From positions 62,001 through 126,000 of the forward strand of contig NW_023501105.1 in NCBI RefSeq assembly GCF_014066305.1: a stretch of 64,000 bases of DNA, in the 5' to 3' direction. The notes beneath the pieces are model-generated. The model saw only the letters and a list, made by a program, of their open reading frames with translations, did no database searches and had not been told where the DNA came from. Position 1 is the stretch's first letter, and each line of letters opens with the position of its first letter. The translations under genes were made by a program, and so were the position numbers. This DNA comes from Letharia columbiana (lineage: Eukaryota; Ascomycota; Lecanoromycetes; Lecanorales; Parmeliaceae). Of this stretch, positions 1-10,017 are shown one piece after another.

Positions 1-1395
1 TATCATTGGATATCCGAATTCAGCCCGCCTCGCTATCAGAAATATCTCAGCTACGCAGCTGGCTGGACATCTGCGCTCGGATGGCTCACGGGAAATGCGA
101 GTGGCTACTTCATCATGTCAACTCTCGTTGAAGCGCTCGTCGAGGTATACGATCCCTCGTGGAGTTTCACGAATTGGCAGTCAACGTTGGTGATGATATT
201 CTTCCTCATAACGACGATCTATTTCAATACCTGGGGAGCGAGGCTGTTGCCTGCGATTGAGGTTGTGTCTCTGGTGTTCCATCTGGCTGGATTTGTTATT
301 ACGATCGTACCTCTCTGGGTTTTGGCGCCGAAGAACTCGGCTAGCGATGTTTTCGGACCAGTTGTCAATGGAGGTGGTTGGAGTAGTGCTGGCACTTCGT
401 TTTTGGTGGGGACGATAACAATCCTTTTCTCGAACTTGGGACCGGACGCCGCTGTTCATATTGGTAAGTTGAGAAAAGCCGGTATGATAGCAATAGCTAA
501 GACTTGTCTAGCCGAAGAAGTAAAAGATGCCGCTGTCGTTATTCCGTGGGCTATGGTCGTGAGCTATTTCCTCAATGCAGGTAGATTCTGCCTCTGCTAG
601 TCAAAATGAGCCTATGCTGACTATATGCAGCCCTCGGATTCGCAATGATGATCACAATGCTATTCACCGTTGGCAGCCTCGAAGATGCGATAAATGCATC
701 CTCACCCTTCCAGAATTCATTTGCGAATACTGGATCCACGGGCGTCAACGTTGCGCTCACAGTCATTCTGGCCCTTCTCATCGGGGCTGCAAACATCACA
801 TCCCTTGCAACCACTTCCAGGGAAGTCTGGGCATTTGCAAGAGACGGAGGCACCCCAGGCCACCGTTGGATCTCAAAAGTAAGTCTGTCCTATTTTGCCT
901 TTCCACTGTTTGCTAATCCGTCTTCTTTCATAGGTCCACCATCACCAAAACGTTCCCTTCAACGCCGTCCTCATCACCTCCTTCCTCTCCTTCATCCTCT
1001 GCTTAATCCAACTCGGCAGCACAGTAGCCTTCAACATCATAATCTCGCTCAATCTAATCGCTTTTCTCGGCACCTACCTGATCTCCATCGGCTGTCTCCT
1101 TCTCAAACGCTTCCGACACGAACCTTTACCACCCGCGCGCTTCAGTCTCGGTCGCTGGGGTCTGCCGGTCAATTTGTTCGCGTTCTTTTACTCGCTGCTT
1201 ACCTTCGTGTTTAGCTGTTTCCCAGTCAGCGTGCCGGTCGACGCGAGTACTGCAAATTGGGGGCCTGCTATCTGGGGCGGCGTGCTGGGTATTGCATTGG
1301 TGTCGTACCTGGTGCAGGGGAGGAGGGATTACAAGGGTCCGGTTGTCTTTGTAGCAGGGGTCAGAAAGGAAGGGATGGGGTTGCAAACGGCGTAA
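1..1395 (+). CDS. Choline/amino-acid permease, APC superfamily (5' partial)
   Basis: Plasma-membrane permease of the fungal choline/GABA/amino-acid transporter group (yeast Hnm1/Uga4-like). The 5' end lies outside the window; translation is open from base 1 and begins YHWISEF, the conserved stretch after TM2 in this family (usually GGQYHW). Exons 1-463, 512-580, 631-878 and 934-1395 join in frame to 413 residues with several hydrophobic segments. A conserved motif (TTSREVWAFARDGG) ends the third exon. Introns are 48, 50 and 55 nt with GT-AG ends; the 48-nt intron is a multiple of three without a stop and could be retained silently. The C-terminal part of the family is complete. Substrate cannot be read from sequence; choline or a small amine is the likeliest. 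Confidence 0.9.
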
Positions 1396-1598
1396 GATGC
1401 AGTACGAGCTGGAGGCCGCCTGTGGATACATTGGCGGTAGGAGATACGGCGACCGGTCTCCCCCAATGCTGCACAAGCTGGGAGTCGACTAAGGGTTTCT
1501 TGGCAGTATCAGATACCGAAAGCAGGTCAACAGGAAATCAGTTGAGAACGTTCTATTTGCTTTGGCGCTATGGGCCTAGCGGTTCGTGTCGTGCCTAC

Positions 1599-1940
1599 GG
1601 CAACCCATACTAACAGCGGGTCAACCCCGCGAATTCCGTTTTCTGAAACTCGCAACGCCATATTTCATAGCCACCTCTCAATTCATATACCAAAATTGAT
1701 ACGATAGCTCTATAGAGTATAAAGATTTATATCAAAAATCCTAAACGCTAAGACTCTTACGTTAAGATCTTAAATAATTTCTATCTAAAGCGTTACCTAG
1801 ACAATACGCTTAGAAGAACTTTCCTATTACGCCTTAGAAAGATATCTCTAAAAGAGGTTTCAAACGATAGGGTTTAAGGGCTAGGGTTTTCGATAAGTGG
1901 TTTGAGGTTGACCCCCGTGTTAGTAATTGTGGGTTGCCGA
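1599..1940. mobile_element. Short AT-rich element with ~30-bp terminal inverted repeats (MITE-like)
   Basis: The left end (1599-1629, starting CGGCAACCCA, with ACTAACA and GGGTCAACC) matches the reverse complement of the right end (about 1905-1939) apart from small indels. The interior is strongly AT-rich compared with flanking genes and has no coding potential. This is the form of a non-autonomous DNA transposon. I see no certain target-site duplication, so exact ends are approximate. Confidence 0.6.
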
Positions 1941-1987
1941 GATCCGATATCGGCGAACCTTTCTTCGCTCCAAATCCTGAGCATGAT

Positions 1988-2026
1988 TGAGTCACTCCAC
2001 CATTAGTGAGTCACTCCACCATTAGT
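1988..2026. promoter_or_regulatory. Tandem 19-bp repeat carrying two TGAGTCA bZIP sites
   Basis: The 19-mer starting GAGTCACTCC is present twice back to back (1989-2007 and 2008-2026). Each copy with its preceding T gives TGAGTCA, at 1988 and 2007, which is the Gcn4/CpcA/AP-1 type bZIP core. It lies about 260 bp upstream of the MFS transporter start. A regulatory role is inference from motif and position. Confidence 0.45.
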
Positions 2027-2279
2027 AATCTTCTCAGTTACCAAGTATACCAGAGCTTGCGGTTGTATAATTCACAATGTTTTTGCTGCCATTGCTGTTG
2101 CTTGCCCGATTTTCTGGTATCCGAGAATTTGAAGTATCACGAGAAGGTCCTGGATAGACAGCACTTGATCAAGATCCAGGACAACCCCTCTTTCGGGTCA
2201 CAAATCGGTCCACTCTTCTTTGGCAAACCCAATTACCTAGGTCTACATAGCCTACACCGGATACTATCTGCAATTTAGC

Positions 2280-3826
2280 ATGCCTAAGGATGCTGTTGAC
2301 TCCACCGCGGCCGACTCGGAGAAAGACGTCCACGATGGCGAACGAGAAAGCTCAAGCAAATCGGACGGAGAGGGGCAATGCAGTATCGATTCACCGGAGA
2401 TAGACCCCTCCCCCAAAGATACACCGGCTATGGGAGTCAAGTCCATCGACGAGCCTGGTCCGGGAGGTGTGCTGGCCAAGGTTCTCAGCAGAACGACATC
2501 TCGTATTTCAATTGATCCGGGACCACCGCCGGATGGAGGTCTTGCGGCGTGGACTCAGGTTCTTATGGTCCATTTAATTGTGTTCAATACGTGGGGCTAT
2601 ATCAATTCATTCGGTGTCTTTCAGACTTACTATGTCGCCACGTTGGGCCACCCTCCGTCAGACATATCTTGGGTACGTACTTTTCGTTGGATCTGAACTG
2701 GGGGTCACGAGAGATCCTACTCTCACCATAAGCCGAGTTGCTGCCGTAGAAAAAGATGCTGATTCGGGACTCTGCACAGGTGGGCTCAGTCCAGATTTTT
2801 CTGCTATTCTTCGTCGGCACTTTCTCCGGACGAGCCACAGATTATGGCCTATTCAGGATAACTTTTCTCATTGGTTCGATCTTGCAGTTGATCGGAGTCT
2901 TCATGACCTCCCTCAGCACCAAATATTGGCAACTATTCTTGGCCCAGGGAATTTGCACCGGGCTCGGAAACGGGCTCATCTTCTGTCCGGCACTTTCTCT
3001 TCTCTCTACATATTTCAGTAGGAAACGGTCATTAGCGATCGGTATTGCAGCCGCCGGCACTGCGACAGGCGGCGTCGTCTTCCCAGTGATCGTTCGACAA
3101 CTCCTCCCCAAACTAGGGTTCCCCTGGACCGTCCGTGTCGTCGGCTTCGTTATGTTAGCCGTGCAGGCTGTAACCCTCACGTTCACAAAACCACGCCTTC
3201 CTCCACGCAAGACTGGGCCTATCGTGGAATGGGGAGCTTTCAAAGAACTGCCCTACGCTCTCTTTGCAATCGCTATGTTTCTCAATTTCTGGGGACTTTA
3301 CTTCGCATTTTACTACATTGGTTCATTCGGGCGCGACATTCTCGGCATTAGCCAAGCTGAAGCAATCAGCGATCTATTGATTCTGAACGGCGTTGGACTC
3401 TTCGGCCGGCTCATTCCTGCCCACCTGGCAGACCGCTATTTCGGCCCTTTGAACACCATCATTCCCTTCTCCTTCATTTCCGGTCTGCTGCTTTATTGCT
3501 GGTCAGCTGTCAGATCGAAGGGCGGTTTAGTTGGCTTTGCTGTGATATATGGACTTTTCGCCTCCGGCATCCAGAGCTTGTTCCCAGCTACACTGGCGGG
3601 TCTGACTTCCGATCTGAAGAAGGCGGGTGTTCGCATGGGTATGGTCTTCAGCGTTGTCAGCTTTGCATGCCTGACGGGACCGCCTTTGGCTGGTGCTTTG
3701 ATACAGAGAAGAGATGGCTCGTATCTGTACGCGCAGATGTTTGCTGGAAGTGTCATGATAGGGGGCTGCATGACTCTTATGGCGTGCAGGGTATCCAAGA
3801 ATGGTTGGAAAAGGGCGCGAGTCTGA
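2280..3826 (+). CDS. MFS monocarboxylate/riboflavin-type transporter (MCH family)
   Basis: Twelve-TM major facilitator of the fungal monocarboxylate-permease-like group (yeast Mch family). Exon 1 is 2280-2672 and exon 2 is 2780-3826; the 107-nt intron begins GTACGT and ends CACAG, and the join gives DISW-VGSVQIFLLFFVGTFSG, the typical TM2 region. The product is 479 residues. The first ~85 residues are a polar Ser/Asp-rich cytosolic tail, then PPPDGGLAAW, the family signature just before TM1. The family contains monocarboxylate, riboflavin and secondary-metabolite-linked transporters, so substrate is unknown. Two tandem bZIP-like sites lie upstream. Confidence 0.9.
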
Positions 3827-4758
3827 TGCGTACTGTAGAGACATCAAACCATATAATAGACTAACGTTTGTTCATAATGTGCTCGCGATGCAGAATCCGT
3901 GCTTATCAGTGACCAATGAAAGAAAACGGTAGCAGCTTCAGGGAGATAGTAAAATGTCCTGTCCTTGGATGCGTCATACAGCGGCAGAACTGTATGCCTT
4001 CCGTCCCGGTGATACTCAAACAACCTGGAACTCTCGATCTTCCCGGCATACCCAATGCAGTAGGCGTCTATCTGAAATCCCAAGATGTAAGACTCCGCCG
4101 CCGAAAGCTTTCCCGTAGATGATTGTTCTGATCTCTGTAAATACCCTGATGAGCAAATGGCATGGTGACCGCTACCGCGCCGGATAGTCCGTGCCAGCTA
4201 GAGTAGGAGCTCGCTTCCGAGGCGGACAATGGAAAATTATATATCGCGGCAGTTCTGCGGGCGTCTTTTCTCCCGTTGCCGCCGCTCTGTGCAGGGGAAG
4301 CGAAAGGTGGAAAGAAGTCGTTTCACCGTCTGTGGGGACATTCTGGCCGTGTATGCTTCATGATGATGCTTTGGCAGGTGTTAGTGGTGCTGATGGAAAA
4401 GGAAGCGAAGCTCGTCATTCGAGCTGGGCTAGGCAGAAGGAAGAGGCCGGTTTCTATCAGGCTAGGGTCCAAGGTATTTCACAGCTGATAGGTGAAAAGG
4501 CCTATGATATCTCCAGAAGAGAAGTATCTACCAAAAAGCTCAACTCACCAAATTATTCAAATATCAGTGTCCGCCAGACAAAGATTTGTGGTCCCGAGAT
4601 TTGTAGTTGCTCCACTTAACCCTAGCCCTAACTCATTAAGACCTTTGGCGCCAATGTAAAGTAGTCGCTCCGCTCCTCTGTTGACAGTTGACAGGAGCTC
4701 CTGAAAGTTCTGAACCAGCTCTACGCGATTACCAAACTTCCAAAGCATAATCGAAAGT
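3827..4758. other. Intergenic, no supported feature
   Basis: About 930 bp between the MFS transporter and the aldehyde dehydrogenase. Open frames here have no recognisable domain and no convincing splice structure. I see no repeat or RNA gene. Confidence 0.5.
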
Positions 4759-6486
4759 ATGGCCGCGATGCCAGCTCTCGAGCTCACTGACCCCAGCGTC
4801 ATCCCAGAAATAGCCAAGGGTGTTCGCTCCACGTTCCTCACACACAAGACGAGATCCATCGAATTCAGGCTGGTCCAGCTGCGGAAACTGTATTGGGGGT
4901 GAGGGTCCTTTTCGACATAGGGAAATTTCCATGGCTGACCGTCGTCAGCATGAAAGATAATGCCAACGCCATCGAAGCGGCCTGCAAGCTCGATCTAGGC
5001 AAAGGAATTTACGAGTCCAACCTTTCGGAGCTTAACTTTTGTACGAGCACACTTATATATGATATCAACAATCTGGAAAAATGGGCCAGGGATGAAAGTT
5101 CACCGGATGTGCCAATTGATATGATGGTACTGCGGCCGAAGATTAGGAAGGATCCTCTGGGGACGGTGCTGATCCTTGGGTCTGTCGCTCTGACCACCAT
5201 GTCTCGGCCGAGCGAGTATAGCGTAGCTGACAGCTGCATAGACCCTACAACTTCCCAGTCAATCTCTTGATCTGCCCGTTGGCCGGTGCAATTGCAGCAG
5301 GAAACACTGCTGTCGTCAAGCCCAGCGAGAACGCACCTAACGTCGCCGCTGTCATGCAGAAGGTGATCGAAGGCTATTTGGACCAATCCTGCTACCGAGT
5401 CGTTCAAGGGGCTATCCCGCAGAGCACGGCATTACTGGAGCAAAAGTGGGACAAGATTTTCTACACAGGCGGAGCCTCGGTAGGCACCATCATTGCCAAG
5501 AAGGCCGCGGAGACCCTCACACCCGTCATCCTCGAGCTTGGTGCCCGTAATCCAGCTATTGTGACGAAGAATGCCGATATACGATTAGCGGCGAGAAGGC
5601 TTCTCTGGGGTAAAGTGCATAACGCAGGGCAGGTCTGTATATCGCAGAATTACACATTGGTTGATAAAGAAGTGTTTGACCGCTTCGTCCTGGAGACGAA
5701 GAAAGCAATGAAAGAGTACTACCCGAATGGCACGCGCAACACGGAAGACTTCGGCCGCATAGTCAACAACAGGCAATGGCAGCGTATAAAGAAAATGCTT
5801 GACGATAGTCAAGGTCAGATACTGATGGGCGGTGACATGGACGAGAGCGATCGATACATCGAACCGACTATCATCCGAGTCTCGTCCCTGACGGACAGCT
5901 TGATTACCGAAGAGTCTTTTGGCCCTCTCATGCCTTTATTGCCCGTCTCCAACCTCGACGAGGCGATCCGCATCGCAAACGAAGTCCACGCAACGCCTCT
6001 TGCGATGTATCCCTTTGGTAACAAGACGGAAACGGATCGCTGTCTAGCAGAAATCCGATCTGGTGGTGCGTCTGTGAATGACGGCTTTATGCATGGTTCT
6101 CTTCCCACCCTTGCTTTTGGTGGTATTGGAGACTCGGGCCACGGCGCGTACAGGGGCAAAGCGAGTTTTGATTGTTTCAGCCACGCCAGGACCATCACCA
6201 GTACACCAGGGTGGGTCGAATTCTTGATGGCGGTGAGGTATCCGCCTTATGAGGGAAAGATGAAGATGATACGGCGGATGGAGCTCAAGCCGGACTTCGA
6301 TCGGGAGGGACGGGTGAAGTTCAGTCTGGCAAGGTACATAGTGGGCCTGGGCGCGACGAGTAAAACCGGAGGATTGGTTCGCTACTTAGTAGTAATACTA
6401 GGTAAGTGAGGAGGACTGGCTTCTGTCTGAGGTAGTGCTGACATGCCATAGCGGCGTTGGGTCTGAAGCAGTTCTTTATGTTGTGA
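4759..6486 (+). CDS. Fatty aldehyde dehydrogenase, ALDH3-type (HFD1-like)
   Basis: NAD(P)-dependent oxidation of aldehydes to acids. Four exons, 4759-4898, 4949-5179, 5242-6401 and 6452-6486, join in frame to 521 residues (introns 50, 62 and 50 nt). Visible ALDH features: TRSIEFRLVQLRKLYW and LDLGKG near the N-terminus; PRxRKDPLG-like PKIRKDPLG; GPYNFPVNL across the second splice; the AAGNTAVVKPSE cofactor segment; a glycine motif (FYTGGASVG); Glu in LELGARNP; and catalytic Cys in GQVCISQ near residue 256. The last exon adds a hydrophobic tail ending LKQFFML, which with the preceding VRYLVVIL forms a C-terminal membrane anchor as in yeast Hfd1 and mammalian ALDH3A2. LELGAR, where LELGGK is usual, is a minor oddity. 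Start chosen at the first in-frame ATG before the conserved N-terminus. Confidence 0.9.
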
Positions 6487-6681
6487 TCCGTCAAACTGGA
6501 CGTGGGTCGCGGGAGCTATAACAGTGTACGAGTATGTGGGTGTTGTTACTAAGTCAATTTCCGAAGCGGTATATCGAGATGGAGACAAAGGAACGACAGT
6601 GAATGAGCACGCGCAGAAATGTTTCAACTCCAGTACATATTCCACAATTCTAGGATTCATCTGATATGGGTATGCGAAACG

Positions 6682-7833
6682 GGGCTAGTTACTAATTCAT
6701 ACCCCAAAACTATGGTTCCTTACCGAATCATACCCCTAATCACTGATTCATACCCATACACCAAATTTTGGGGTATGACTCGGTAATTTATTACAGTTGC
6801 CATAGTGGCTTACTTGAGTGGCCTCTTGAGTGGCCTACCTAAAGATATAGCTAGCTGCCTATGCCTATGCCGGTCATTGGGAGTGTAGTTAGAAGTGTAG
6901 GTATTCGAGAGCTATAGGCTGAGTGCAGATAGGCTGGAAGACTACCTAAGTTTTCATTTGTGGGTAAATAGTTAAATAGCGTTCGAAAAGATATAGATGG
7001 CCAAGGTACTACCTTAGACCCCATGGCCTAGCGTTTAAGGATGCCCTAAGATTTTTAAAAATGAGCTTTCCGGTGTAAGAGAGCCTGCCGTAGGTGGCGA
7101 TAGGCTTCTCTCAGTGTCTGGTAGATGATGGTGATATGATCGAGTGTTGAAGAGTTTGAGTTTCGCCCACTCGGCTTTCGTCGAATACCTTATATCTATC
7201 ATACAGAGGTCTACTCGTGTGTCATTTGTGAGTTACTCGTTGACAGCGCCGGGAAGTTGACCAATCAAACTACTCAGTTCTCCGCGAAAATCGTAGTTTG
7301 ATTGGTCAACTCTCCCGCCTTTAAGGAGGTAACTCACTCCTGAACAGCACGAGTAATCCTGGACGCCAAGACTTTTGCGCCAAGATCTCGAATAGCCGCC
7401 CCGGCCTGAAGGTTTGCCGGGACAAATGCGCTTAGATCGGCTTCGGAATTTTGCGCCTGACCTCTGGAACCCATTGCCCCTAAAGTAAGTATGTATGAGG
7501 CCCAGTAGAGACCCTACCGTTCAATCTCTGCTTCTCCCAGGAAATAAATTATAGAGCCGAGGCCGTCCTGTATTACAGGGCTGCCTTCCGAATGTAGGGT
7601 TAGGGTCTGTGACCAGCGCTCTCTGGTTCGAATTCTTTCGGGATGCGGTCGGCGAAATTCCCTCCTTTCTATGGTCGGATGGCCAGGGTCACGGACGGAT
7701 CCTCTCCTTTGCGGTTTTCACCCTGGACGGCAAGTTACCGAATCATACCCCTAGGGGTATGGATCAGTAATTAGGGGTATGATTCGGTAAGGTATCATAA
7801 GGTAGTTGTGGGGTATGAATAAGTAATTAGCCC
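6682..7833. mobile_element. 1.15-kb non-autonomous TIR element with eight subterminal 17-bp repeats
   Basis: The ends are inverted copies of about 75 bp (GGGCTAGTTACTAATTCATA on the left; the reverse complement of the right end starts GGGCTAATTACTTATTCATA). Within the ends a 17-bp motif, about TTACCGAATCATACCCC, occurs four times on each side: 6689, 6720 and 6740 forward, 6770 reversed; 7735 forward, and 7754, 7774 and 7810 reversed. No protein is encoded. Arrays of short repeats near the tips are typical transposase-binding sites, so this is probably a passenger of an autonomous transposon elsewhere. Target-site duplication is uncertain; a TA is possible. Confidence 0.7.
7212..7355. repeat. 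Nested three-armed foldback palindrome
   Basis: Three inverted arm pairs share one centre: outer TACTCGTG/CACGAGTA (7212-7219, 7348-7355), middle GTGAGTTAC/GTAACTCAC (near 7228 and 7337), inner GTTGACCAATCAAACTAC and its exact complement GTAGTTTGATTGGTCAAC around 7255-7315. The loop is about 20 nt. It sits inside the larger TIR element and may be a second, nested foldback MITE or that element's internal hairpin. Confidence 0.6.
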
Positions 7834-7875
7834 ATGTAAAATGTATTTAATCTTTCTTCGGCTGTCAACTACCGA

Positions 7876-9568
7876 CTATCTCATTTTCCTCGCAATACCT
7901 CCATGCCCTTTCTCTTGCGCAACGTCCGCCACAGATCGGCCCTTTCTATCTTGAAATCGTGGATCTGCCCCCTTTTCGAGCAAGAGGTCTACAATCTCCG
8001 AGTACCCTTTCGCTGCAGCGTTATACAACGCCGTCCAGCTTCCTCTGATCATAGGCCCCATACTCCTCCGTCTCCTCCAGATCCAAGTCCCCAGTCCTTT
8101 TTCCGTGCTTCAGCAAAAGTCTGACCGCCCCGAGATTCCCATGCTCGGCCGCCGCGATCAAGGCCCCGGTCCCCTTCACCACAGTGCCTCGCGCCAGCAA
8201 CAACTCCACCAGATCCAGCGACGCGTTCGAGCCCACGATGGCCCGGACTAATGCCTCGTAGTCACCAAGAGCGTATCCGTTATTGGGGTCGGCTCCTCGA
8301 TCCAAGAGGAACCTCGCGAGTTCCACGTTGCCGGCCTGACACGCCGACACGAGCGGTGATCCGCCCAGTTCGAGGTACCGATCGACGTCCATGCCGTGGT
8401 CAACAAGGACGCGGAAGACGGCAACGGAGCCCGAATCGCAGGTCGCGTAGATCAACGGATCGTTCACGAGCTCGGGGTTGAGTGTGAGACCCTCGGAGAA
8501 GCAGAACGAGAGGATGGAGGGGTGGGCGTTTCTGGCCGCGAGAGCGGCCATGTGGGAGAGAGTGGGTGGCTTTGTTGAGGCGTCTGGGTGCACGAGATCA
8601 TGGTAGAGGGATTGGGCGTTAGCCAGGGTAGGTTGCTTGACCGGGATGAGATCCCCGGCTTCTCTGAACGCACCGGGTGACGGTGCTAATGTTCCAGTGT
8701 GACGAGAAGCAAGAGTTGCATTCCCGTAGGCAAAGAGGGATTCGTCTTCCGACATGCCGAGAAACTCATCAATTGCCGCACCCTGGGTGGTGTAAGTCCA
8801 TGTGGGATTCCTTGCTGCCGTTACTCTCGTACTCCCCCCCAGGCAAAGAGGGATTTGTCTTTCGACGCTCTGAGAATCTCATGCTGAAGTCTTAAGAATG
8901 CGCGATCCCCTTCCCTGTAAAGCAGTGGCATGTTCACATCAAAGATGCCCATCAGGCAGTACGCAATATCTTCCGCTCTTGCTGTATCCCTCTGGAAAGC
9001 CCATGACGTTTTAGCTGCTACGCCTGCACTTTTAGGCTCCGCCAGAGGGTTTAGCGGTATACTTGTGGCCTGCGGGCTGCGCTATTTCACCATGAAGTCT
9101 CCATTTCGTGCCTACCTCCCTCCACTCACAGTCACAGAGCACGACAGCTGGCGGAGCCAAAAGCTCTTGGAGGGTCCATCCTCTACTAAACCACCTACTC
9201 CGACCGAAATCTTCCGGTCTGGAAGTATCGTCCAGGTAATGCCGAAATAGATCGACCAAGTAGACGTAGCAGACATCCGCTCGCTCGTACCATTGGTACA
9301 TCGAATTCATGGCTTCCGAGGGCTCGGCGCTGCTCGTTTTGTCAATACAACAAGTGTCAATCCAGACACATTCCCAGCCATCAGAAGCTGTCGGACCGCA
9401 GCAGCCAAGGATTTTGTGATATCCGATCTTTGTGCTACAATCCGATCGCTCAATGTCTTGGAAAGACACTTAATCCTCTCCCCAAGTGTGCGAAAGTATC
9501 GCATATTGGGGTATTGAACTACCGTGGAACTCGAGGAGCGTCCTGGTGGACGCTTCCAGAAGACGCAT
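7876..9568 (-). pseudogene. HET-domain/ankyrin-repeat protein, inactivated
   Basis: A heterokaryon-incompatibility (HET) protein gene with C-terminal ankyrin repeats, read from ATG at 9568 (MRLLEASTRTLLEF, then QYAILSHTWG, the canonical HET start). Coding is broken: (1) an in-frame TAA at 9472-9470 between HTWGED and VSFQDI, where Glu is usual; (2) a one-base shift near 9075, after EIAQPAGHK, with the frame resuming at IPLNPLAEPK; (3) a one-base shift near 8050 in the ankyrin part, where YGAYDQR resumes as GSWTALYNAAAKGY. Between lesions the HET core (VWIDTCCID, WFSRGWTLQELLAP, EDIAYCLMGIFDVNMPLLY) and ankyrin repeats (LARFLLDRGADPN, EIVDLLLEKGAD) are well preserved, so inactivation looks recent. 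The 5' intact part of the ankyrin stretch is 8755-8021. An intron, or a ~113-bp duplication, lies around 8760-8850. HET proteins trigger cell death on non-self fusion; loss is common. Confidence 0.8.
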
Positions 9569-10017
9569 TTTTAATAACGTAGTGAAGGGAAGGCCTACTT
9601 AAGGGTGCCTTCACACTGAGGTAGTTTTCTTGCGCCTAGGTTGCACAAGAAAGATCGTATCAAGATTTCAGCGCTTTAGCACTGCCACGAGAGATGGATA
9701 AGGTAAACGGCACACCCTTAGCAGGAGAAGGAGCGCCGAGCAGCGGCCCGCAAACATATGTTGATCGGAAGTTCGTCCTTTCTGATTACAAAAGCTATCA
9801 AGGCGTTAGGGTGCACTGGATGCGTTTGGCGAGGATTCTTCGCTGTCCTGTCTATTGTCATATGATCTGATTTCCGTGTCTCTCCGACTGGCATGGTATC
9901 GTGGGCTCTGATCTCTGTCGAGCAATATCGTTTGAACAATCGCCCACCATGCAATTTCTTAGAGTACGAGGAATGTATACTCTATGTTTATCTTCCTATG
10001 TCTCTAATAAAGCGTCT
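9569..10017. other. Intergenic, no supported feature
   Basis: About 450 bp between the HET pseudogene and the 3' end of the AP-3 mu gene. It should contain the promoter of the former and the terminator of the latter; I see no specific motif. Confidence 0.4.

Noticed and set aside
4191..4619. 142-codon frame upstream of the aldehyde dehydrogenase
   Set aside because: No domain, no splice context, unprotein-like composition; likely chance.
7618..7640. GGTTCGAATTC resembling a tRNA B-box
   Set aside because: No matching acceptor or D-arm; it lies inside a mobile element.
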